From Sphingomonas crocodyli (GTDB lineage: Bacteria; Pseudomonadota; Alphaproteobacteria; Sphingomonadales; Sphingomonadaceae), in the NCBI RefSeq assembly GCF_004005865.1, contig NZ_SACN01000002.1:62001-126000 (forward strand): a stretch of 64,000 nt of DNA, in the 5' to 3' direction. Both the position numbers and the translations under genes were made by a program. A model generated the notes under the pieces. That model was not told the DNA's origin, did not search any database, and saw only the letters and a list, made by a program, of their open reading frames with translations. Positions 16,992 through 25,078 of the stretch are shown here, in pieces; positions within the stretch are counted from its first letter, which is position 1; every line of letters starts with the position of its first letter.

Positions 16992-17846
16992 TCAAGATCG
17001 CTGCTTCGCGCCGGTGACGCCCGCGGTGCAGCGCCCCGAAACGATCGGCATGTTGGTCCAGTGGCCGTCGGGCGTCCGCTGGAACACGCCCGCCGCCATC
17101 GCGCCGCCATCGACGAACAGCGAATGACCCGTCACCCAGCTCGACAGGTCGGTCGCCAGATAGACCGCCGCATTGGCGTGATCCTGCGGGGTGCCGAAGC
17201 GGCCGAGCGGGATCGTGCCGTCGGCCTGCGCGCGCATTTCGGGCGAGGCGAGGATGCGATCGAGCGGCACCTGTTCGCTGTCGGTCGTCTCGGGCGCGAT
17301 CAGGTTTACGCGGATGCCGTGGGTCGACAGCTCGACCGCAAGGCCGCGGGTGAAGCCGGTCACCGCATGTTTGAAGGTCGTATAGACGATATTGTACGGG
17401 AAGCCGCGAAAGCCCTCGACCGACGATATGTTGATGATGCTGCCGCCGGTTCCAGTTTGCTTCATCAGCGGGATCGCGGCGCGGGTGACGATCATCATCT
17501 GGCGCAGGTTGACGTCGTACATCGCCTGCCACTGATCCTCGGTCGAATTCTCGAAATCGCAGCGTATGCCCAGATGGTGGCCGACATTGTTGACCAGCAC
17601 GTCGAGCCGGCCGAAGCGATCGGCGACCCTGGCGCACAGGGCTTCGACTGCGGCGACATCGCGCACGTCGCATGGTTCGATCAGCGCGTCGGGAAATTGC
17701 TGCGCCAATGCCGCGCATTTGCCGGCATCGATCTCGGCGATCGCAAGCTGTGCGCCGATCGCGGCGAAGGCTTCGGCGGTGGCCTTGCCGATCCCGGCGC
17801 CCGCGCCGGTGATCAGGGCAACCTTGCCCTCCAGGCTGATCTGCAT
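16992..17846 (-). CDS. Short-chain dehydrogenase/reductase
   Basis: 284 aa from ATG 17846, with GGAGAGCG before it; the open frame above that start does not look coding. T-G-A-G-A-G-I-G near residue 15 is the NAD(P) motif, N-N-V-G is near 88, and Ser in I-S-S-V-E-G with Tyr and Lys in Y-T-T-F-K form the catalytic set. The last 25 residues extend beyond a usual SDR. It is divergent from the Coq4-like operon at 18049; a joint catabolic task is possible. Confidence 0.88.
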   Translation of the reverse strand: MQISLEGKVALITGAGAGIGKATAEAFAAIGAQLAIAEIDAGKCAALAQQFPDALIEPCDVRDVAAVEALCARVADRFGRLDVLVNNVGHHLGIRCDFENSTEDQWQAMYDVNLRQMMIVTRAAIPLMKQTGTGGSIINISSVEGFRGFPYNIVYTTFKHAVTGFTRGLAVELSTHGIRVNLIAPETTDSEQVPLDRILASPEMRAQADGTIPLGRFGTPQDHANAAVYLATDLSSWVTGHSLFVDGGAMAAGVFQRTPDGHWTNMPIVSGRCTAGVTGAKQRS

Positions 17847-18048
17847 CTCGCTCTCCGTCTGACGTTGCCCAGCTGTTTCGCGCTGTTCGCCGCCTGCCAA
17901 GCACGCCCGCACCTTTTCCGAGCCTGTGGCGACTTCGCATCATTCTGGCAGGTCCGGGCAAAGATCGGGCGGCCGCGACCTATGCAAATCGGGATAAGGC
18001 GGACCGCATGGCGCGCGCCATGAGTGCGGCCGGATGAGGAGAGGCCAG

Positions 18049-18936
18049 ATGCTCGAAGATCGCGACGTTTCCTATTTCCACAAGGGCATCACGCCGCAGA
18101 CGACCGAGAGCAGCCTGCTGATCAGCTCGTCCAAATATCTCAACAGCCCGGTGATCCGCGACTGGCTGACCAGCCATTATCTGCGCCGCAACGGGCAGGA
18201 TCAGCCGGTGCCGCCCGATACGACGCTGGGGCTGAGCCAGGAGCTGATGAAGATCCGCGATCCGATCCGGCTTCAGGCGCTGATCGACCGCGAGAAGGAG
18301 ATCAATCCGAAGTTCAAGGCATGGGTCGAGGAACGCTACCTCCCCAGCATGACGAAGGAGGATTTCGCGAAATATCCCGCCAATTCGCTGGGCGGCATCT
18401 TCCACTCCTACCTCGTCAAATATGGCTATGAGGTCAATTTCGGGCGCGCGGTGAAGCTGCCCTGTTCGGACTTCGAATTCATCTTCCAGCGTTTCGGCCT
18501 GACACACGATTTCGAGCATCTGATCACCGGCGGCGGGTTCAACTCGCTGGGCGAGCTGCTGCCCTATTTCGTGCGCATGTCGAACACCTATCAGCATATG
18601 AGCGCCGAGCTGGCGAAGGAGCTGACCGAGCTCTACGTCTTCGGCGGCTTCCGCATGGTGATGCGCGCGGGGCTGCATTATCCGACCAGCTGGCTGACCA
18701 CGCTCGATCTCATGCAGCGGGGCATCAAGATCGGTCTAACCTCGGAATCGATCCTGATGGCGCGGTACGAGGATGCGCTGCACCTGCCATTGCCCGAAGC
18801 GCGCGAAATGCTGGGCGTCCGCAACGCCGAGGATGTCGACAGCTGGCACGATGACGAGGTGTTCATCGAACAGCGCCAGCCGACGCTGGACGAACTGACG
18901 CGGATCGGGCGACCCGATCTGGCGAACCCGGCCTGA
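18049..18936 (+). CDS. Coq4-family protein
   Basis: 295 aa. The COQ4 metal motif HD-x2-H-x11-E is intact: His153, Asp154, His157 and Glu169. Coq4 proteins act in ubiquinone biosynthesis, and recent work assigns C1 oxidative decarboxylation to the eukaryotic member. In sphingomonads such genes often sit among catabolic genes, as here, so the substrate may be another aromatic or isoprenoid. No signal peptide is seen. The AGGAGAGG ribosome site favours ATG 18049 over 18034. It is followed 24 bp later by a SnoaL-like gene. Confidence 0.82.
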   Translation: MLEDRDVSYFHKGITPQTTESSLLISSSKYLNSPVIRDWLTSHYLRRNGQDQPVPPDTTLGLSQELMKIRDPIRLQALIDREKEINPKFKAWVEERYLPSMTKEDFAKYPANSLGGIFHSYLVKYGYEVNFGRAVKLPCSDFEFIFQRFGLTHDFEHLITGGGFNSLGELLPYFVRMSNTYQHMSAELAKELTELYVFGGFRMVMRAGLHYPTSWLTTLDLMQRGIKIGLTSESILMARYEDALHLPLPEAREMLGVRNAEDVDSWHDDEVFIEQRQPTLDELTRIGRPDLANPA

Positions 18937-18960
18937 ACAAAAAACATTGGAGAGGGAAAG

Positions 18961-19413
18961 ATGGACCTGATCGAAAAGCTGGCGGCGATTGAAGAGATCA
19001 AGGCGCTCAAGGCGCGCTACTGGCGCGGGGTGGACAGCAAGGATCTGGAATTGCTGCGCAGCGTCTTCGCCGATGAGGATTGCGAGATCGACATGCGCAA
19101 TCCGACCGGGCCGGGGACGGGCGGCGCGGTGGTCCACGATCCCGACGCCTTCAGCAAGAATTGCCTGCGCGCGCTGGCCGATTATACGACCGCGCATCAC
19201 GGGCATAATCCCGAGATCGATATCCTCTCGCCCACCGAGGCGACGGGTAACTGGCCGATGGAGGATCGGCTGTGGCTGATCGACGGCGCCAAGGGCGTCG
19301 GCTTCGAATATCTCCACGGCTGGGGTAATTATCACGATCGCTATCGCAAGACGGACAAGGGCTGGAAGATCAGCTTCACCAATCTGCAGCGCTCGCGCGT
19401 CGACAAGCGCTGA
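18961..19413 (+). CDS. SnoaL/NTF2-like fold protein
   Basis: 150 aa. The start A-A-I-E-E-I-K-A-L-K-A-R-Y-W-R-G-V-D and the later cone of strands around W-P-M-E-D-R-L-W fit the SnoaL-like (NTF2 fold) family, which includes isomerases, dehydratases, hydroxylating accessory proteins and binding proteins. The residue set does not decide the reaction. An operon with the Coq4-like gene is likely (24-bp gap, GGAGAGG ribosome site). A structured RNA region with a terminator follows. Confidence 0.82.
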   Translation: MDLIEKLAAIEEIKALKARYWRGVDSKDLELLRSVFADEDCEIDMRNPTGPGTGGAVVHDPDAFSKNCLRALADYTTAHHGHNPEIDILSPTEATGNWPMEDRLWLIDGAKGVGFEYLHGWGNYHDRYRKTDKGWKISFTNLQRSRVDKR

Positions 19414-19452
19414 CCCCGGATAGGCGGAACCGGGCGGAATGGGATCGACATT

Positions 19453-19504
19453 GAGAGGCTCCGAACGCGATCTTGTTCGCGTAACGGGTTCCTCTCTCCA
19501 GAGG
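19453..19504 (+). ncRNA. Candidate structured leader or small RNA with alternative hairpins
   Basis: Bases 19453-19458 (GAGAGG) pair with 19491-19496 (CCTCTC), with further pairing inside, including ACGCGA with TCGCGT (19465-19470 and 19477-19482). The same 3' arm can instead pair as CCTCT (19491-19495) with AGAGG (19500-19504). The two foldings exclude each other, and a strong terminator follows at once. This looks like an attenuator or riboswitch-like leader for the MFS gene at 19616, or a short terminated sRNA. No Rfam family is recognised. Confidence 0.5.
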
Positions 19505-19510
19505 ACGCTA

Positions 19511-19549
19511 GGCTCCGTCGCCTTCGGGCGGCGGGGCCTTTTTCGTTTT
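19511..19549 (+). terminator. Strong intrinsic terminator
   Basis: A 12-base stem (19511-19522 with 19527-19538) closed by a TTCG loop is followed by TTTTTCGTTTT. Two mismatched or wobble pairs are present in the stem. It ends the Coq4-SnoaL operon or the leader or sRNA just upstream, and lies 67 bp before the MFS start. Confidence 0.85.
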
Positions 19550-19615
19550 CGATTGCACGAAAATGGCGTCTAACAGGCGAAACGGCCGAATGAAGCGGCT
19601 TTGCGGGAGAAGATC

Positions 19616-20953
19616 GTGCTCGACGGTGCAGCGACCAGCGTGAACGAGGATGGCAAGAGCGGGCGGCCCGAACCGGTCGTGACGACGATCAGCTGGATCG
19701 CGATCGCCATCCTGCTGCTGATGACGATCCTGTCCTACATCGATCGCAACATCATGTCGTTGATGGTCGACCCGATCAAAGCCGATCTGGGCCTCGACGA
19801 TATCCAGATGAGCCTGCTGCTCGGTTTCGCCTTCGCCTTGTTCTACGCGATGTTCAGCGTGCCGATGGGGTGGGCGGCGGATCGCTTTCCGCGTCGCTGG
19901 GTGATTTTTCTCGGTGTCGGCGGCTGGTCGCTTGCGACCGCGGCCTGTGGTTTCGCTGGGAGCTTCGGGCAATTGGCGGTCGCGCGCTTCGCGGTGGGCA
20001 TCGGTGAGGCCGCGTTGACCCCGGCGGCTTATGCGATCGTGGGCGAACTCTTCCCGCGCCGCAGGCTCGGCCTCGCGCTCGGCATTCTCGCGATGGGAAC
20101 GGCGGCGGGATCGGCGATCGCCTTCCTGATCGGCGGGCCGATCATCGCCTGGGTCGATCATGTCGGCGGGATTTCGGGGTTCGCGACATGGCAGGTCGTG
20201 TTCATGCTGGTGGGTCTGCCGGGCCTGCTTATCGCCCCGCTGATCTTCATCGTTCCCGAAAAGCGCCGCGCACACGTTACCACCCACGCGCAGGCGGATC
20301 AGGGCTTCTTCCCGTGGATCGGCCAGAACTGGGCGTTCATCGTACCCTTCTTCACCGCCATCTCCTTTGCGGGAATCATCTCCTATGCGCTGGGCGCGTG
20401 GCTGCCCGCTTATCTGACGCGCACGATGGGGGTCGATGTCAGCAAGGTTGGCCTGACGATCGGATCGATCCAGCTGCTCGGCATCATCGGTTTCGTTGCG
20501 GGCGGATGGTTCGTCGACTGGATGGTGTCGCGCGGGGTGCGCGACGCGCATCTGCGCTACCTGATCGGTGCGTTGGCGCTGGCGGGGATTTCGGGGCTGG
20601 GTGCGTTCCTGTTCGCGGACAGCCTGAACGCTTTGCTCATCTGGCTCGCGCTGTTTTACCTGACGATCCCGTTCACCGGCCCGGCGATCGCGCTGGTGCA
20701 GATCGTGGCGCCGCGTCGCTTCCACAGCCGCACGATCGCGATCTACACGCTGGCGATCAATATGGTCGGCATGATGGCGGGGCCAACATCGGTCGCCTGG
20801 TTTACCGAGGAAGTGTTCGGCGGGCCGCAGCATGTCGGGTCGGGCATCACCGCCGTGTTCGCGATCTCGGTGCCGCTGGCGTTGATCTGCTTCATCCTCT
20901 CGATCCCCGCCGCCCGCCGGATGGCGGAGCGGCAGGCGCTGGCAGGCGACTAA
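19616..20953 (+). CDS. MFS transporter
   Basis: 445 aa. Twelve hydrophobic segments are evident, beginning with W-I-A-I-A-I-L-L-L-M-T-I-L-S-Y-I-D-R-N, which carries the Y-x-D-R-N motif typical of MFS carriers of the spinster/anion-symporter type. G-x3-D-R-F-x-R-R is between helices 2 and 3. The start is GTG 19616 with GGGAGAA; the TTG at 19601 lacks a ribosome site. The substrate is unknown; an aromatic or organic acid would suit the neighbourhood. It is preceded by a terminator and a switch-like RNA. Its stop abuts that of the convergent pirin. Confidence 0.88.
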   Translation: MLDGAATSVNEDGKSGRPEPVVTTISWIAIAILLLMTILSYIDRNIMSLMVDPIKADLGLDDIQMSLLLGFAFALFYAMFSVPMGWAADRFPRRWVIFLGVGGWSLATAACGFAGSFGQLAVARFAVGIGEAALTPAAYAIVGELFPRRRLGLALGILAMGTAAGSAIAFLIGGPIIAWVDHVGGISGFATWQVVFMLVGLPGLLIAPLIFIVPEKRRAHVTTHAQADQGFFPWIGQNWAFIVPFFTAISFAGIISYALGAWLPAYLTRTMGVDVSKVGLTIGSIQLLGIIGFVAGGWFVDWMVSRGVRDAHLRYLIGALALAGISGLGAFLFADSLNALLIWLALFYLTIPFTGPAIALVQIVAPRRFHSRTIAIYTLAINMVGMMAGPTSVAWFTEEVFGGPQHVGSGITAVFAISVPLALICFILSIPAARRMAERQALAGD

Positions 20954-21874
20954 TCAGGGATAGCGAACAGGCTTGGGGTCTTCGGGGAGCGGGATGAATT
21001 CGCTCTCGTCGGGCACGCGGGCAAAACGCTGGGCGCGCCAGTCGGCCTTGGCCTGTTCGATCCGGTCCTGCGAGGACGAGACGAAGTTCCAGTAGATGTT
21101 GCGCTTCTCGGGGAAGGGCTCGCCGCCGATCAGCATCAGGCGAGCGCCCGCCGTCGATCGCAGCACGATTTCGGCGTCGGGCTTGAAGATGACCAGTTCG
21201 TTGGCCGCGAAGCTGCCCGACTGGCCGACCACCTCGACCTCGCCCGACACGACATAGACCGCACGTTCGACATGCTCGGCCTTGAGCTGATAGCGGGCGC
21301 CCGGCGCGAGGACGATGTCGGCATAGACCATGTCGGAGAACGTCTTCACCGGCGACTTCAGCCCGTCAGACGTGCCGACGATCAGGGTCAGCTTCGTGCC
21401 CGCATCCTCGATCACCGGGATCGTATCGGCCTTGTGATGCGCGAAGCTGGGATCGGTTTCCTCATGGCGCGTGGGGAGCGCGACCCAGGTCTGCAGGCCG
21501 GCAAGGCGGCTGCCCGAGGGGCGCAGTTCGTCCGGCGTACGTTCCGAATGGACGATGCCCGAACCGGCGGTCATCCAGTTGACCTCACCCGCGCGGATCG
21601 GCTGGACACTGCCCACCGAATCGCGGTGCATGATCTCGCCTTCCAACAGATAGGTGATCGTCGCCAGGCCGATATGCGGGTGCGGGCGGACGTCCAGCCC
21701 CTCGCCGCCGGTGAAGGCTGCCGGGCCCATCTGATCGAAGAAGATGAAGGGGCCGACCATCCGGCGATGCGCGGACGGCAATGCGCGGCGCACCGTGAAG
21801 CCGTCGCCCAGATCGCGGACCGGCGGCAGGATCACCATGTCGACGCCGTCGATGTCGGAAGTACGCAGGGTCAT
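20954..21874 (-). CDS. Pirin family protein (1)
   Basis: 306 aa, two-cupin pirin. The metal site is in the N-terminal cupin: [12 protein letters not shown], then H-R-D and G-I-V-H-S-E-R. Pirins bind iron; some act as quercetin 2,3-dioxygenases and others as regulators, and sequence does not decide this. The gene lies downstream of the second pirin (22094), separated by a repeat element, so joint transcription is uncertain. Confidence 0.9.
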   Translation of the reverse strand: MTLRTSDIDGVDMVILPPVRDLGDGFTVRRALPSAHRRMVGPFIFFDQMGPAAFTGGEGLDVRPHPHIGLATITYLLEGEIMHRDSVGSVQPIRAGEVNWMTAGSGIVHSERTPDELRPSGSRLAGLQTWVALPTRHEETDPSFAHHKADTIPVIEDAGTKLTLIVGTSDGLKSPVKTFSDMVYADIVLAPGARYQLKAEHVERAVYVVSGEVEVVGQSGSFAANELVIFKPDAEIVLRSTAGARLMLIGGEPFPEKRNIYWNFVSSSQDRIEQAKADWRAQRFARVPDESEFIPLPEDPKPVRYP

Positions 21875-21896
21875 CGATCGTCTCCATTCAAGAGCC

Positions 21897-21990
21897 CGTC
21901 GCTCCAGCGAAGGCTGGAGCCCATGTCTATCGCCTCAAGCGGTATCGCCTGTTTGGAGAGAGATAGGCCCCAGCCTTCGCTGGGGCGACG
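21897..21990. repeat. Long inverted-repeat element between the pirin genes
   Basis: Arms at 21897-21921 and 21966-21990 (25 bases each) pair with two mismatches around a 44-base centre. Each arm is itself nearly palindromic, with a core of CCAGCGAAGGCTGG type. T-rich DNA follows the right arm on the plus strand. It looks like a miniature palindromic repeat element of the REP or MITE kind. No second copy is seen in this window. Confidence 0.65.
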
Positions 21991-22093
21991 GTGTTTTTTG
22001 GGAAAGGGGGGCTGCCGGACCCTGTAGGGGCTTGGGTCCGGCAGCCTGGCCGACGGGGAGGGGAGAGGGAGTCCCGTCGGCCCAGGGGTTAGG

Positions 22094-22792
22094 TTACGCC
22101 GCGTCGACGAGGACGATTTCGCTGTCCTCGATCGCCGTGACCTTCAGCACCTCGATCTCGCTGATCGCGGCGCCGTCGCGGGCGTTGATGGTGATGCCGT
22201 CGATCTCGATCTTGCCGGTGGCGGGGACGAGATAGCCGCGGCGGTCCTTGCCGAGCGGATATTCGACCGTTTCGCCGGCCTTGATCGTCGCCCCCACCAC
22301 GCGGGCATCGGTGCGGATCGGCAGCGCATCATTGTCGTTCGCAAAGCCCGAAGCGAGCACCACGAATTGCCCGGCGCGTTCGCCCTTGGGGAAGGGCTTG
22401 GCGCCCCAGCTGGGCTTTTCGCCGCTGCGGGTCGGCGTGATCCAGATCTGGAAGATCCGGGTCTCGACGTCCTCCAGGTTATACTCGGCGTGGGTGATGC
22501 CGGTGCCAGCCGACATCACCTGGACGTCGCCGGCTTCGGTGCGGCCCTTGTTGCCCAGATTGTCCTGGTGGCTGATCGCGCCTTCGCGGACATAGGTGAT
22601 GATTTCCATGTCGCGGTGCGGGTGCGGCGGGAAGCCCGACTTGGACGCGATGATATCATCGTTCCAGACGCGCAGATTGCCCCAGCCCATCCGGGCCGCA
22701 TCATGATAGCCCGCGAAGGAGAAATGATGCTTGGCGTTCAGCCAGCCGTGATTTTCGCCGCCGAGGCTGTTGAAGGGACGCAGTTCGATCAT
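22094..22792 (-). CDS. Pirin family protein (2), YhaK-like
   Basis: 232 aa from ATG 22792 with a GAGGAG ribosome site; the longer open frame includes non-coding sequence. It begins M-I-E-L-R-P-F-N-S-L-G and has the iron-site histidines in P-P-H-P-H-R-D-M-E-I-I-T-Y, H-Q-D and G-T-G-I-T-H-A-E. In size and N-terminus it is closer to the E. coli YhaK group than the first pirin. In E. coli a LysR regulator gene (yhaJ) neighbours yhaK; a LysR gene is also close here, at 23225. A redox-sensing or quercetinase-like role is possible. Confidence 0.88.
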   Translation of the reverse strand: MIELRPFNSLGGENHGWLNAKHHFSFAGYHDAARMGWGNLRVWNDDIIASKSGFPPHPHRDMEIITYVREGAISHQDNLGNKGRTEAGDVQVMSAGTGITHAEYNLEDVETRIFQIWITPTRSGEKPSWGAKPFPKGERAGQFVVLASGFANDNDALPIRTDARVVGATIKAGETVEYPLGKDRRGYLVPATGKIEIDGITINARDGAAISEIEVLKVTAIEDSEIVLVDAA

Positions 22793-22815
22793 CTTACTTA
22801 CTCCTCGTGTTCGGT

Positions 22816-23127
22816 TCAGGCGGCGAGCAGGGCGAGCGCCGAAATTTGGGCGCGGTTGAAACCCTGCTCGATCAAGACGGGAACCAGCTCGGCCGCTTCC
22901 TTGCGGGTCGTGCGGGTCTGGCAGACGAAGCCACGCAGAGCCTCCAGCCGGGCGTCGGCCAGCGGCCGCTTCGGCTCGATCCCGGTCAGCGCGGTGAAGA
23001 TCCGCGAGAACCGGCCCGGCGTTGCCGAAACCCCGCAACGCACATCCGCCGCGTCGTTGAAGGCCACCGAGACAGCGCGCCATTCGGCGGTGCTGAGCGT
23101 CGGCATCGTTGCTAGCTGCTGTCCCAT
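22816..23127 (-). CDS. Hypothetical protein upstream of the pirin
   Basis: 103 aa, not recognised. GGAGGA lies just before ATG 23127. The protein is soluble and mostly helical, with one pair of cysteines (Cys32 in V-R-C-G and Cys69 in F-V-C-Q). It ends 23 bp before the second pirin and is probably co-transcribed with it, from a promoter facing the LysR gene. Confidence 0.65.
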   Translation of the reverse strand: MGQQLATMPTLSTAEWRAVSVAFNDAADVRCGVSATPGRFSRIFTALTGIEPKRPLADARLEALRGFVCQTRTTRKEAAELVPVLIEQGFNRAQISALALLAA

Positions 23128-23151
23128 CTCGTCCTCCTGATCCTTCGTGTT

Positions 23152-23172
23152 GAGAGCCTTCTACCGGCTCTC
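23152..23172. promoter_or_regulatory. Inverted repeat in the pirin/LysR divergent promoter
   Basis: GAGAGCC and GGCTCTC are separated by seven bases. The site lies between the divergent starts at 23127 and 23225. LysR proteins often bind interrupted dyads of about this size in such a gap. A shorter dyad, CAACT with AGTTG, lies closer to the LysR start. Confidence 0.45.
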
Positions 23173-23224
23173 GACTTCTCGGATCAGACGGATAAAATCG
23201 TTCCAACTATTCGATGAAGTTGAA

Positions 23225-24160
23225 ATGGGGGCAGTTGTGGCAAATCCGGGCATGCCGACCTTCGATCAGCTGCGGATCTTCCTCGCGGTGGTGGAAACCG
23301 GCAGCTTTGCGGGCGCGGGGCGCAAGCTCAATCGCGCGGTTTCGGTGATCAGCTACGGCATCGCCAATCTGGAGGCGCAGCTGGGCCTCAGCCTGTTCGA
23401 TCGCGAGGGGACTCGCCGCCCCAAGCTGACGATCGCGGGCAAGGCGGTGCTGGCCGAGGCGCGCGCCGTCTCGCAGGGGATCGACGGGCTGCGCGCCAAG
23501 GTGAAGGGAATGCTCGACGGGCTGGAGGCGGAGGTGAGCATCGCCGTCGACGTCATGCTGCCGTCCGAACAACTGGGCCGCGTGCTGCGCGCCTTTTCGG
23601 CGCAATTCCCGACGGTGACCTTGCGGCTGCATGTCGAAGCGCTGGGCGCGATCGCGGCACTGGTGCTCGACAAGCAGGCGGTGGTGGGGATCAGCGGGCC
23701 GCTGTCGTTCGGGATGGAGGGGATCGATCATGTCGAGGCGGGCACGGTGCTGATGGTGCCGGTCGCCGCGCCCGATCATCCGTTGGCGCGCCAACATCCC
23801 TTGCCGCCCGGCGCGGGACGCGATCATATCCAGCTGGTGCTGACCGATCGTTCGCCGCTGACGGCTGGTCGGGATTTCGCGGTCTCATCCTCGCGCACCT
23901 GGCGGCTCGCCGATCTGGGCGCGAAGCATCAGCTGCTGCGGGAGGGGATCGGCTGGGGAAATATGCCGCTTCCCATGATCGAAGCCGATCTGGTCGCAGG
24001 CACGCTGGTGCGGTTGCAGATGCCCGATTCGACGGGCGGCAGCTACGGCTTTGCCGGCATCTGGCGGCGCGACACACCGCCCGGCCCGGCCGCCTCCTGG
24101 CTGCTCGACCAGTTCGTGTCGAGCGCCGAGGATGGCGGCGCGGGCTTCGCGACCGTCTGA
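23225..24160 (+). CDS. LysR-family transcriptional regulator
   Basis: 311 aa. The N-terminal winged helix is F-D-Q-L-R-I-F-L-A-V-V-E-T-G-S-F-A-G-A-G-R-K-L, followed by the dimerising helix and a periplasmic-binding-protein-like sensor domain. ATG 23225 is chosen, but GTG 23237 or ATG 23252 (just before P-T-F-D-Q) is possible because the ribosome sites are weak. It is divergent from the small gene and pirin at 22816-22792, its likely target, with a dyad in the gap. Confidence 0.88.
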   Translation: MGAVVANPGMPTFDQLRIFLAVVETGSFAGAGRKLNRAVSVISYGIANLEAQLGLSLFDREGTRRPKLTIAGKAVLAEARAVSQGIDGLRAKVKGMLDGLEAEVSIAVDVMLPSEQLGRVLRAFSAQFPTVTLRLHVEALGAIAALVLDKQAVVGISGPLSFGMEGIDHVEAGTVLMVPVAAPDHPLARQHPLPPGAGRDHIQLVLTDRSPLTAGRDFAVSSSRTWRLADLGAKHQLLREGIGWGNMPLPMIEADLVAGTLVRLQMPDSTGGSYGFAGIWRRDTPPGPAASWLLDQFVSSAEDGGAGFATV

Positions 24161-25078
24161 TTATTCCGGCAGGAAGTCGGGTACCGACAGGTAACGCTCA
24201 CCGGTATCGTAGTTGAAGCCCAGGATGCGCTTGCCGGGGGCGTCGGGCAGCTTTTGCGCAATCGCAGCGAGCGTTGCGCCCGAGCTGATGCCGACCAGCA
24301 GCCCTTCCTCGCGCGCCGAACGGCGCGCATAATCCTTGGCATCCGCCGGATCGACCTGGATCACGCCGTCGAGCAGCTGGGTGTGCAGATTGGCGGGGAC
24401 GAAGCCCGCGCCGATGCCCTGGATCGGGTGCGGGCCGGGCTGGCCGCCCGAGATGACCGGCGAAAGGGTCGGTTCGACCGCGAACACCTTCAGGCCGCTC
24501 CAGCGTTCCTTCAGCACCTGCGCGACGCCGGTGATGTGGCCGCCGGTGCCGACGCCGGTGATGATGATATCGATCGGGCTATCCTTGAAATCGGCGTAGA
24601 TTTCCTCGGCCGTGGTGCGGACGTGGACGTCGATATTCGCGGGGTTTTCGAACTGCTGCGGGATCCACGCGCCCGGCGTCTGCGACTGTAGCTCCAGCGC
24701 GCGTTCGATCGCGCCCTTCATGCCCTTTTCGCGCGGCGTCAGATCGAAGGTCGCACCATAAGCCAGCATCAGCCGACGGCGCTCGATCGACATGCTTTCG
24801 GGCATGACGAGGACGAGCTTGTAACCCTTCACCGCGGCGACAAGCGCGAGGCCGATGCCGGTATTGCCGCTGGTCGGCTCGATGATCGTGCCGCCGGGCT
24901 TGAGCTTGCCGCTCTTTTCGGCGTCCTCGACCAGCGAAAGCGCGATGCGATCCTTGATCGAACCGCCGGGATTGGATCGTTCGGACTTCACCCACACTTC
25001 GGCATCGCCGAACAGGCGGTTGATCCGGATGTGCGGCGTGTTGCCGATGGTTTCGAGAACCGAAGCTGCCTTGGTCAT
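24161..25078 (-). CDS. cysK: Cysteine synthase A (O-acetylserine sulfhydrylase)
   Basis: 305 aa. The PLP lysine is Lys42 in N-P-G-G-S-I-K-D-R; the substrate loop T-S-G-N-T-G-I-G is near 70, the phosphate-binding G-V-G-T-G-G-H near 175, and G-I-S-S-G-A-T near 265. It makes L-cysteine from O-acetylserine and sulfide. The ATG overlaps the stop of the upstream MFS gene by four bases, so the exporter and cysK form one operon, an unusual pairing that suggests efflux tied to sulfur metabolism. A palindrome in front of the operon may be the operator. Confidence 0.94.
   Translation of the reverse strand: MTKAASVLETIGNTPHIRINRLFGDAEVWVKSERSNPGGSIKDRIALSLVEDAEKSGKLKPGGTIIEPTSGNTGIGLALVAAVKGYKLVLVMPESMSIERRRLMLAYGATFDLTPREKGMKGAIERALELQSQTPGAWIPQQFENPANIDVHVRTTAEEIYADFKDSPIDIIITGVGTGGHITGVAQVLKERWSGLKVFAVEPTLSPVISGGQPGPHPIQGIGAGFVPANLHTQLLDGVIQVDPADAKDYARRSAREEGLLVGISSGATLAAIAQKLPDAPGKRILGFNYDTGERYLSVPDFLPE

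Noticed and set aside
19423..19460. EcfG-like -35 (GGAAC) upstream of the structured RNA
   Set aside because: No GTT element follows at 16-17 bases, so there is no support for an EcfG promoter here.
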